Positions 1 to 5,932 of a stretch of 6,532 nucleotides of DNA are shown here, one piece after another (the first letter of the stretch is position 1; each line of letters opens with the position of its first letter). Origin of the DNA: JAZGBC01 sp036444495. GTDB taxonomy: Bacteria > Pseudomonadota > Alphaproteobacteria > Kiloniellales > J153. The DNA is taken from positions 1 through 6,532 of the forward strand of contig JAZGBC010000215.1 of assembly GCA_036444495.1 (NCBI GenBank), read 5' to 3'. Made by a program: the position numbers and the translations under genes. The notes beneath the pieces are model-generated. The model was not told the DNA's origin. It saw only the letters and a list, made by a program, of their open reading frames with translations, and searched no databases.

Positions 1-46
1 TCAGTCTGCGGTAGCCTGGCGCGGCAGCGGCATGGCGGCCCTGGCG

Positions 47-55
47 TGGTATAAT
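47..55 (+). promoter_or_regulatory. Extended -10 promoter-like element
   Basis: The sequence TGGTATAAT fits the extended -10 form (TGn followed by a perfect TATAAT at 50-55). The expected -35 position, around 27-32, reads GCGGCA and is poor, so any activity would rely on the extended -10. Initiation would fall near position 62. In this G/C-rich sequence a perfect TATAAT is uncommon, but one hexamer can arise by chance. It points right, toward a hairpin with a T-run at 124-147 and against the direction of trpS. This is a motif reading only. Confidence 0.3.
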
Positions 56-61
56 GCTCGA

Positions 62-147
62 CAAGCAACGCGGGCAGAATTCGCGCGCGTTGGGTTTGGC
101 AATTTACTCCCAAAGTCTCGGGCCGCCAATGCCTTGGCGCGGTTTTT
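62..147 (+). ncRNA. Candidate short intergenic transcript of about 86 nt
   Basis: The call rests on the spacing of two signals: the extended -10 element at 47-55 (predicted start near 62) and the hairpin plus T5 run ending at 147. Between them is a possible stem TTGGG (90-94) with CCCAA (109-113). No known RNA family was recognised, and it is not a tRNA. A 63-codon reading frame (32-223) crosses the region, but its start lies upstream of the predicted transcript start and its composition is not convincing. If real, the RNA would be made convergently with trpS and could be a small RNA. Without expression or conservation data this is a weak call. Confidence 0.2.
124..147 (+). terminator. Possible intrinsic terminator, rightward
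   Basis: CGCCAA (124-129) pairs with TTGGCG (134-139) around a TGCC loop. The sequence CGG follows and then five T residues (143-147). The stem is only six base pairs and three bases separate it from the T-run, so it is a modest terminator. It could end a transcript from the -10 element at 47-55, or stop rightward read-through into the convergent trpS. Confidence 0.35.
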
Positions 148-162
148 CTTGGGATTGCGAAT

Positions 163-205
163 AAAAAACCGGCGGAAGCGTCTCAATTCGCTCGTGAAGA
201 CGCTT
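163..205 (-). terminator. Possible trpS terminator, leftward
   Basis: AAGCGTCT (176-183) and AGACGCTT (198-205) form a perfect 8-bp inverted repeat with a 14-nt loop, starting 19 nt beyond the trpS stop codon. On the minus strand it is followed by CCGCCGG and then a run of six T (A6 at 163-168). The 7-nt gap between stem and T-run is longer than in a standard intrinsic terminator. A second inverted repeat, GGTTTTT (141-147) with AAAAACC (164-170), links this T-run to the one used by the rightward hairpin, so 124-205 may act as a two-way termination zone. The position just after trpS supports the call. Confidence 0.4.
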
Positions 206-224
206 GTTTCAACGGCGGCATAGC

Positions 225-1253
225 TCAGGGCCTCAAGTACCCCACCGCGTCGTAGACTTCCTCCAGGATCGGGTCGGCGATGGCGCGCGCCCGCTCGGCC
301 CCATCGCGCAGGACTGCATCCACTGAAGCAGGATCGTCCGCGAGGCGCTTCATCTCGGCACCGATGGGCCCCAGCGAGGCCACGGCCAGGTCGGTCAGCG
401 CCGCCTTGAAGTGAGAGAACTGCGCGCCTTCGAACTCCGCGAGCACGTCCTTGGGCGGCTTATCGGCGAGCGCGGCGTAGATGCCCAACAGATTATAGGC
501 CTCGGGCCGGCCGTTACGCGTCTCCTCGGGCAGCGCGCCCTTCTCATCCAACACATCGGGCCCGGGCAGGAGGTCCGGGTCGGTGGTGGCCCGGCGCACC
601 TTCTTGGCGATCGCATCGGCGTCGTCGGTCATGTTGATGCGGCTCATGTCGGAGGGGTCCGACTTGCTCATCTTGTTCTTGCCGTCGCGCAGGGACATGA
701 CGCGAGTCGCCGCGCCGAAGATGAGCGGCTCGGTCAGCGGGAACAGCTCCACGCCGAAATCGTTGTTGAACTTCTGGGCGATATCGCGGGTTAGTTCCAG
801 GTGCTGCTTCTGGTCCTCGCCCACGGGCACGTGGGTCGCCTTGTAGGCCAAGATGTCGGCGGCCATGAGGTTGGGATAGACGTAGAGCCCGGAGCTCGCG
901 TTCTCGCGGTGCTTGCCCGCCTTCTCCTTGAACTGGGTCATGCGGTTGAGCCAGCCGAGGCGCGTTACACAGTTGAATATCCAGGCCAGCTCCGCATGCG
1001 CGCCGACCTGGCTCTGGTTGAAGATGACGCAGCGCGTGGGATCGATGCCGGCGGCCAGATAGGCGGCGGTCACTTCGCGCGTGTTGGCGGTCAGCTCCTG
1101 GGGATCCTGCCGGACCGTGATGGCGTGCATGTCCACCACGCAGTAGATGCACTCGCACTCGTCCTGCAGCGCCACGAAGTTGCGGATGGCGCCTAGATAG
1201 TTGCCGAGGTGCAGGTTTCCCGTGGGCTGCACGCCCGAGAAGATGCGCTTCAT
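225..1253 (-). CDS. trpS: Tryptophanyl-tRNA synthetase (TrpRS)
   Basis: This class I aminoacyl-tRNA synthetase attaches tryptophan to tRNA-Trp in the cytoplasm using ATP. The 342-residue length is normal for a bacterial TrpRS. The HIGH-type signature is PTGNLHLGN at residues 10-18, and the KMSKS loop is at 194-198. Other family segments are NLMAADILAY (128-137) and GEDQKQHLELTRDIAQKF (145-162), which belong to the tryptophan/ATP-binding Rossmann core. The remainder is the helical C-terminal region that contacts the tRNA anticodon. The ATG start gives the expected MKRIFSGVQPTG N-terminus and has a purine-rich site at 1264-1270. It is the last gene of the glnD-murJ-trpS set, 67 nt after the murJ start region ends, with a terminator-like hairpin behind it. 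No frameshift or missing catalytic motif is seen. Identification is near certain; co-transcription with murJ is inferred from spacing. Confidence 0.98.
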   Translation of the reverse strand: MKRIFSGVQPTGNLHLGNYLGAIRNFVALQDECECIYCVVDMHAITVRQDPQELTANTREVTAAYLAAGIDPTRCVIFNQSQVGAHAELAWIFNCVTRLGWLNRMTQFKEKAGKHRENASSGLYVYPNLMAADILAYKATHVPVGEDQKQHLELTRDIAQKFNNDFGVELFPLTEPLIFGAATRVMSLRDGKNKMSKSDPSDMSRINMTDDADAIAKKVRRATTDPDLLPGPDVLDEKGALPEETRNGRPEAYNLLGIYAALADKPPKDVLAEFEGAQFSHFKAALTDLAVASLGPIGAEMKRLADDPASVDAVLRDGAERARAIADPILEEVYDAVGYLRP

Positions 1254-1263
1254 GTCCTTGTGA

Positions 1264-1270
1264 CCCCTCC
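1264..1270 (-). promoter_or_regulatory. trpS ribosome binding site
   Basis: On the minus strand GGAGGGG lies 10 nt before the trpS ATG. A second purine stretch, AAGGA, sits only one base before the ATG and is too close to serve. The upstream GGAGGGG is therefore the likelier Shine-Dalgarno sequence, at the long end of normal spacing. Confidence 0.55.
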
Positions 1271-1279
1271 CCGCAGGCT

Positions 1280-1294
1280 GCCGCGGGCCGCGGC
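1280..1294. repeat. GC-rich palindrome in the murJ-trpS gap
   Basis: GCCGCGG (1280-1286) and CCGCGGC (1288-1294) are perfect inverted 7-mers around a single central base, lying 26 nt upstream of the trpS start codon. As RNA it could form a short 5-bp hairpin, GCCGC/GCGGC. It lacks a T-run, so it is not a terminator. It could be an operator, an RNA processing or stability element, or a chance product of high GC. No regulator was recognised. Confidence 0.25.
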
Positions 1295-1320
1295 GTTATG
1301 GCCGGTTCACGGGCGCGCGG

Positions 1321-2865
1321 TCAAGGGCGGCGCGATATAAGTGCCTTCAGTTCCTCCAGGCGCACCGCGCCGAACACGAGGACGAGCAGGCCGTAAACGA
1401 GCAGCCCGGCCGCCACCAGGACCGCGAGCCCCGCGATGCGCAGCCAGAGGCCGGCGTCGAACCAGGGCAGGAGCCAATCCGCCAGGCCCCAGAGCAGGGC
1501 GCCCATCGCCAGGCTGGCGAGCGCGACGCGAGGCAGACGCGCCTTGAGCCGCGCGTCGAGTGTCAGGAACCCCCGTTTAAAGAGCCCGGCGGCCAGGAGA
1601 CCGGCGTTCAACCAGGCCGCCAGCGCCGTGGCCAGCGCGATACCCACGTGCCCGAGCGGCCAGAAGAGCGCGAGGCTTAAAACTATATTCGCCGTCACCG
1701 TGGCGACCGCCATCTTGAACGGGGTCACCGTATCCTCGCGCGCGAAAAAGCCCGGCTGCAGCACCTTGACCAGAACATAGGCCGGCAGCCCGGCGGCGAA
1801 GGCCATGAGCGCCAGCGCAGTTGCCTCGGAGCCCGTGCGGTCGAAGGCGCCGCGCTCGAAGAGCACGACGATGATGGGCCAGGGGATCACGATCAGCGCG
1901 ACCGTGGCCGGCAGGGTGAGCAGCATGGAGAGCTCGAGGCCGCGGTTGAGAGTGTGCATGGCTTCGGCCTCAGCACCGGCGCGCAGGGAACGGGTCAGGT
2001 GGGGCAACAGCACCACGCCCAGGCCGATGCCGATCAGCCCCAGCGGCAACTGATAGACCCGGTCGGCGTAGTAGAGGTAGGAGACCGCGCTGGCCTGAAA
2101 GGAGGCGATGATAGTGCCCACCATGATGTTGATCTGCATGGCCCCGGCCGAGAGCAGCCCGGGCCCCATGAGCGCGAGCAGGCGTTTCACCCCCCGGGTC
2201 AGGCGCGGGCGCGGAAGGCGCAGCGCGATCCCGGCGCGCCGGCAGGCGAGCACCACGAAAAGGAACTGCCCCACACCCGCCGCCGCCACGGTCCAGGCGA
2301 AGACCTCCTCCGGCGCGCCGGTAAGCGGCACCACGAGCAGGATCGCGGCGATGAAAAACACGTTCAGCAGGATCGGCGCGGCCGCCGCCGCGGCAAACCT
2401 GTAGAGCGAGTTGAGCACGCCACCCATAAGCGCCGCCAGAGAGATGAACAGCAGGTAGGGGAAGGTGACCCGGCTCAGGTGCACCGTGAGCTCGAACTTC
2501 TCCGGATCGGCGGAAAATCCCGGGGCGAGGGCGTACATGAACCAGGGCATGGCCGCCATGGCCGCGACCGTGAGCACCAGGAGCACGAAGACCAGCGCCG
2601 CCAGGGCCTCCTCGGCGAAGCCCTTGGCCGCCTCCCGGCCGTCTTCCTCCAGGCGCCCGGCGAAAAGCGGCACGAAGGCGGCGTTGAAGGCGCCCTCGGC
2701 GAAGAGGCGGCGGAACAGGTTGGGCAGGCGGAAGGCGACGAAGAAGGCGTCGGCGAGGGCCGCGTGGCCGAGGACCGCGGCGAAGAGGATATCGCGGACC
2801 AAGCCCAGGATGCGGCTGATCCCGGTATAGCCGCCGACCGTGGCGAAGGAGCGGAGAAGCGCCAT
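1321..2865 (-). CDS. murJ: Lipid II flippase MurJ (MviN family)
   Basis: MurJ is an inner-membrane protein of the MOP superfamily that moves the peptidoglycan precursor lipid II from the cytoplasmic to the periplasmic face. The 514-residue length matches the family, which has 14 membrane helices. The protein is hydrophobic throughout, with clear segments near 88-108, 163-181, 238-255, 313-335, 348-370, 385-405, 408-427, 447-470 and 475-499. Family signatures are LPNLFRRLFAEGAFNAAFVP (47-66) and YYADRVYQLPLGLIGIGLG (265-283). Charged residues corresponding to those needed in E. coli MurJ appear to be kept: Arg18, Arg24, Asp39, Arg52 and Arg269. The start is fixed by the conserved N-terminus MALLRSFATVGGYTGISR. 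It follows glnD by 67 nt on the same strand, an arrangement known from other alphaproteobacteria. The start codon has no visible Shine-Dalgarno sequence, which is odd for an essential gene and may mean coupling or structure-based initiation. Confidence 0.98.
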   Translation of the reverse strand: MALLRSFATVGGYTGISRILGLVRDILFAAVLGHAALADAFFVAFRLPNLFRRLFAEGAFNAAFVPLFAGRLEEDGREAAKGFAEEALAALVFVLLVLTVAAMAAMPWFMYALAPGFSADPEKFELTVHLSRVTFPYLLFISLAALMGGVLNSLYRFAAAAAAPILLNVFFIAAILLVVPLTGAPEEVFAWTVAAAGVGQFLFVVLACRRAGIALRLPRPRLTRGVKRLLALMGPGLLSAGAMQINIMVGTIIASFQASAVSYLYYADRVYQLPLGLIGIGLGVVLLPHLTRSLRAGAEAEAMHTLNRGLELSMLLTLPATVALIVIPWPIIVVLFERGAFDRTGSEATALALMAFAAGLPAYVLVKVLQPGFFAREDTVTPFKMAVATVTANIVLSLALFWPLGHVGIALATALAAWLNAGLLAAGLFKRGFLTLDARLKARLPRVALASLAMGALLWGLADWLLPWFDAGLWLRIAGLAVLVAAGLLVYGLLVLVFGAVRLEELKALISRRP

Positions 2866-2873
2866 GGAGGTGA
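2866..2873 (-). promoter_or_regulatory. Unusual murJ start region, no Shine-Dalgarno
   Basis: Immediately before the murJ ATG the minus strand reads TCACCTCC. This equals the conserved anti-Shine-Dalgarno end of 16S rRNA rather than its complement. No GGAG- or AGGA-like sequence is found in the roughly 25 nt upstream of the ATG. The protein N-terminus fixes the start, so a misplaced start is unlikely. The octamer could pair with a purine-rich site elsewhere in the message and restrict initiation, or it may be chance. Confidence 0.35.
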
Positions 2874-2932
2874 GTAACTAGAGGATTCGGGCGAAATTGA
2901 GAAGCGCGGTAGCCGGGCGGTAAGTCACGGAC

Positions 2933-5887
2933 CTAGCGCCGGTTTTTGGGCGGGGTCTTTTTTCGAGTCTTCTTGGGCGCGGTTTTTTTCGCGGACTTTT
3001 GCGCGGTTTTCCGGTCCGCCGCTTGCTTGGCTGCTTTTTTTGCTGCTTTTTTCGCCTTGGCGGGCTTGAGTTTCGCGGGCTTAGGCTTGGCGGGCGGCTT
3101 CTTCTCAGCCTTGGCCGGTCGGCATTCGGGATCGCTCAGGACCCCGGTCAGGCGCTCCTGGATGCGCTTCAGTTTCGCCGGTTTCTCGATCTTGTCGCCG
3201 AGTGCGTCCTGCACGTAAAAGACGTCCACCACGGTCTCGCCATAGGTGGCGATGCGCGCGCCGTGGATCATGAGCTGCTGCCGGGTGAGCGCCAGGGTGA
3301 GCTCGTAGAGCAGGCCCGGCCGGTCGCGCCCGTTGACCTCGATCACGGTGGCGCGCGAGGAGGCCTTGTTGTCGATGAGCACGCGCGGGGCGACCTTGAA
3401 GACGCGCAGGCGGCTCGGGATCTTGGGCTTGCGCCGCGCCAGTTCCTGGCTTGGCTTGAGCTTGCCCGAGAGGATTTCCTCGATGGCCGTGGCCATGCGC
3501 GCCAGGCGGTCCGGCCGGTCGAAGGGTCCGCCCACGGCATCGCGCACGAAGAAGGTGTCCAGCGCCATGCCGTTGGCCAGGGTAAAGATGCGGGCTTCGT
3601 CGATCGAGGCGCCGGCCAGCGCCATGCCGCCGGCGATGCGGCTGAACAGGCCCGGGTGATCGGCCGTGTAGACCGTGACCTCGGTCGCCTGCCGGTAGCC
3701 GTCGATGCGCGTGTCGATGGTGAGCGCGCGGCCCTCCTTCTCCGCCGCGCGCACGAGAGCTGCGTGGCGCAGGTGGGTCTCGCGGTCCAGGCTCAGCCAA
3801 TAGGGCCCGTAGCCGCGCTTCAGGTGCGCCTCGATCTCCTTGGCCGGCCAGTTGCTAAGCGCCGCGCGCAGCTCCTCCTTGGCCTGTTCGATGCGCGCCT
3901 TGCGGCTCTCCTCGGCCACCCCGCCGGACAGCGCCTCCTCGGTGCGCCAGTAGAGATCGCGCAGCAGCGCGGCCTTGTAAGCGCTCCAGACGCCGGGGCC
4001 CACGGCGCGGATATCGGCCACGGTGAGCACGAGCAGGAGGCGCAGGCGCTCGGGCGACTGCACGAGGGCGGCGAAGTCCTGGATCGTCTTGGGGTCGGCC
4101 AGATCGCGCTTGAAGGCGGTGTCCGACATGGCGAGATGGTGCCGCACCAGCCAGGCGACCGTCTCGGTCTCCTCCTCGCTCAGTCCCAGGCGCGGGCAGA
4201 GCTTGTGGGCGACGCGCGCGCCGATCTCGGAATGGCTCCCGTCCCGCCCCTTGGCGATATCGTGCAGCAGCACCGCCAGATAGAGCACCCGGCGCGAGAG
4301 CAGCTTGTGCACCACCTCGCTGGCGATGGGCACCTCGTCCTTGATCTCGCCCTGCTCGATGGCGTGCAGGACGCCGATGGCGAAGATGGTGTGCTCGTCC
4401 ACCGTGTAGTGGTGGTACATGTTGTACTGCATCTGCGCCACGACACGGCCGAAGTCGGGCACGAATCGGCCGAAGACCCCCGCCTCGTTCATGCGCCTCA
4501 GCGCGGTCTCCGGCCCCTTGGGCGAGGTGAGCGTCTCCAGGAACAGGCGGTTGGCCTCCGCCTCCCCGCGCAGTTCCTTGCCGATCAGCTTCAGGTTCTG
4601 GGTGATCCAGCGCAGCGCCTCGGGATGGATGTCCAGGTCGTGCTTCTGCGCGGCGTGGAAGATGCCCAGCATACGCACCGGCTTCTCGGCGAAGGCCTCC
4701 GGGCCGCGCACGGTCAGGCGGTCGCCGAGCAGCCGGAAGCCCCCCACGCGCCGGGGCCCGGTGAGCACCGGCAGGCGGAAGCGCGAGCGCCGGTTGTGCT
4801 CCAACTCGAGCGCGGCGCAGAACACGCGCGTCAGGTGCCCCACGTCCTTGGCCACCAGGAAATAGTGCTTCATGAAGCGCTCGACGGCCTGCGTCCCGGC
4901 GCGTCCCGTGTAGCCCAGGCGCGGGGCGATTTCCTGCTGCAGGTCGAAGGTCAGGCGCTCTTCCGCGCGGCCCGTGACGTAGTGCAGGTGGCAGCGCAGG
5001 GTCCAGAGGTGGTTCTGCGCCTTGTCGAAGCGGCGCACCTCCTCCTTGCTGAAGACGCCCTGCTCCACCAGCTTGGGGATATCGTCCACCTGATAGAGGA
5101 ACTTGGCGATCCAGTAGAGCGTGTGCAGGTCGCGCAGGCCGCCCTTGCCGTCCTTGATGTTGGGCTCCAGCGAATAGCGCGAACCGCCCAGGCGCTTGTG
5201 GCGCTGGGCGCGCTCCTCCAGCTTGGCCTCGATGAAGCGCGCCGCCCTCCGGGGGCGCAGCACGATCCGTTGGAAGCGCTTGCGATACTTGCCGTAGAGC
5301 TCCTCGTCGCCCCACAGCCAGCGGGATTCCAGCAGGCTGGTGCAGATGGTCAGGTCCGCCTTGGACAGGCGGACGCACTCGTCGATGGAGCGCGTGGCGT
5401 GGCCCACCTTGAAGCCCAGGTCCCAGAGGAAATAGAGGATTTCCTCCACCACCTGCTCGCTGCGCGGGGTAAGCTTGTAAGGGATGAGGAACAGGAGATC
5501 GATGTCGGACTGGGGCGCCAGCTCGCCGCGCCCGTAACCGCCCACGGCAACCAGCGACAGCACCTCGCCCGTCGACGGCGAGCCCAGGGGATAGAGATGG
5601 CCGGTCACGTGGTCGTAGAGGACCCGGACGACCTGATCCACCAGGTGGCACTGGGCGCGTACGGTCTCGCTGCCCCGGGCGCCGGCCTCGAAACGCGCGC
5701 GGATTTCGCCATGGCCGTCTGCGAGCGCGCTCCTGAGCGCGGCCAGCACGCGCGCGCGGGTCTCCCCGGCGGGCAGGCCCCCCCAGGCGATGGCCTCCAC
5801 CTCGGCCTGCAGCGCCCGGCGCGAAACGGCGCCCGGGCCCTCCTCCGGCTCAGTGGCGACCGCAGTCTCGGCAACGGCAAGCTCCAT
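2933..5887 (-). CDS. glnD: Bifunctional PII uridylyltransferase / uridylyl-removing enzyme GlnD
   Basis: GlnD is the glutamine sensor of nitrogen regulation: at low glutamine it uridylylates PII proteins (GlnB/GlnK), and at high glutamine it removes the UMP. The domain order is complete. The nucleotidyltransferase core has GGYGRGELAPQSDIDLLFL at 116-134, with the metal-binding Asp128/Asp130 pair. The linker carries the family motif KDGKGGLRDLHTLYWIAKF (245-263). The HD phosphohydrolase domain has His499, His542-Asp543 in LLHDIAKG (540-547), SHSEIGA (551-557) and His583-His584. Two ACT domains lie near 735-805 (ADHPGLFSRIAGG at 742-754) and 847-915 (GRDRPGLLYEL at 853-863). After ACT2 comes an extra lysine-rich tail (924-984), so the 984-residue protein is longer than the usual 890-950 or so. 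GlnD-type N-termini vary, so the start is less certain than the rest; the ATG has GAAGGG two bases upstream. It heads the probable glnD-murJ-trpS unit and diverges from a lipoprotein gene 45 nt away. Confidence 0.98.
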   Translation of the reverse strand: MELAVAETAVATEPEEGPGAVSRRALQAEVEAIAWGGLPAGETRARVLAALRSALADGHGEIRARFEAGARGSETVRAQCHLVDQVVRVLYDHVTGHLYPLGSPSTGEVLSLVAVGGYGRGELAPQSDIDLLFLIPYKLTPRSEQVVEEILYFLWDLGFKVGHATRSIDECVRLSKADLTICTSLLESRWLWGDEELYGKYRKRFQRIVLRPRRAARFIEAKLEERAQRHKRLGGSRYSLEPNIKDGKGGLRDLHTLYWIAKFLYQVDDIPKLVEQGVFSKEEVRRFDKAQNHLWTLRCHLHYVTGRAEERLTFDLQQEIAPRLGYTGRAGTQAVERFMKHYFLVAKDVGHLTRVFCAALELEHNRRSRFRLPVLTGPRRVGGFRLLGDRLTVRGPEAFAEKPVRMLGIFHAAQKHDLDIHPEALRWITQNLKLIGKELRGEAEANRLFLETLTSPKGPETALRRMNEAGVFGRFVPDFGRVVAQMQYNMYHHYTVDEHTIFAIGVLHAIEQGEIKDEVPIASEVVHKLLSRRVLYLAVLLHDIAKGRDGSHSEIGARVAHKLCPRLGLSEEETETVAWLVRHHLAMSDTAFKRDLADPKTIQDFAALVQSPERLRLLLVLTVADIRAVGPGVWSAYKAALLRDLYWRTEEALSGGVAEESRKARIEQAKEELRAALSNWPAKEIEAHLKRGYGPYWLSLDRETHLRHAALVRAAEKEGRALTIDTRIDGYRQATEVTVYTADHPGLFSRIAGGMALAGASIDEARIFTLANGMALDTFFVRDAVGGPFDRPDRLARMATAIEEILSGKLKPSQELARRKPKIPSRLRVFKVAPRVLIDNKASSRATVIEVNGRDRPGLLYELTLALTRQQLMIHGARIATYGETVVDVFYVQDALGDKIEKPAKLKRIQERLTGVLSDPECRPAKAEKKPPAKPKPAKLKPAKAKKAAKKAAKQAADRKTAQKSAKKTAPKKTRKKTPPKNRR
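2936..3118 (-). other. Lysine/alanine/proline-rich C-terminal tail of GlnD
   Basis: This segment encodes GlnD residues 924-984, after the second ACT domain. It has 22 lysines, 4 arginines and only 2 acidic residues in 61 positions, built from loose units such as PAKPKPAKLKPAKAKKAAKK. It is probably disordered. The composition resembles histone H1-like and AlgP-like tails, which bind nucleic acids or other polyanions. The sense strand here contains A-runs of 7, 7, 6, 6 and 5 bases (2983-2989, 3035-3041, 2958-2963, 3047-3052, 2943-2947). The frame is open to a TAG stop at 2933-2935. No catalytic role is apparent, and what it binds is unknown. Confidence 0.85.
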
Positions 5888-5889
5888 GA

Positions 5890-5895
5890 CCCTTC
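5890..5895 (-). promoter_or_regulatory. Possible glnD ribosome binding site
   Basis: On the minus strand GAAGGG lies two bases before the glnD ATG. The spacing is shorter than ideal. It is the only purine-rich stretch near this start, and it lends modest support to the chosen ATG. Confidence 0.4.
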
Positions 5896-5921
5896 AATTT
5901 GCGGCGCGCGGCCCCGCTGGC

Positions 5922-5925
5922 AAGG
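5922..5925 (+). promoter_or_regulatory. Ribosome binding site that selects the CTG start
   Basis: AAGG is followed by seven bases (CTTTTCT) and then the CTG at 5933, which is normal Shine-Dalgarno spacing. No ATG, GTG or TTG lies in frame between the glnD start region and this point. The site therefore favours CTG at 5933 over the downstream GTG (5957) or ATG (6041), neither of which has as good an upstream sequence. Confidence 0.4.
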
Positions 5926-5932
5926 CTTTTCT

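Noticed and set aside
1..186. 61-codon minus-strand frame with TTG start downstream of trpS
   Set aside because: It has no ribosome binding site, a basic low-complexity composition and no recognisable homology, and it starts inside the terminator-like hairpin.
32..223. 63-codon plus-strand frame convergent with trpS
   Set aside because: Its start lies upstream of the only promoter-like element, there is no clear ribosome binding site and no domain, and it runs through both hairpins.
2866..2873. Perfect-looking GGAGGTGA ribosome binding site on the plus strand
   Set aside because: The nearest start codon closes after three codons (GTG AGT AAC TAG) and no plus-strand gene follows; it is the complement of the murJ leader.
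1954..2877. 307-codon plus-strand frame antisense to murJ
   Set aside because: Its composition is rich in Gly, Arg, Glu, Gln and His without any domain pattern, and it lies wholly opposite a clear MurJ; treated as a shadow.
5886..5930. sigma-70-like promoter for glnD (TTGCCA and CAAATT on the minus strand)
   Set aside because: The hexamers match weakly, and the implied start would fall almost on the ATG; not strong enough to call.
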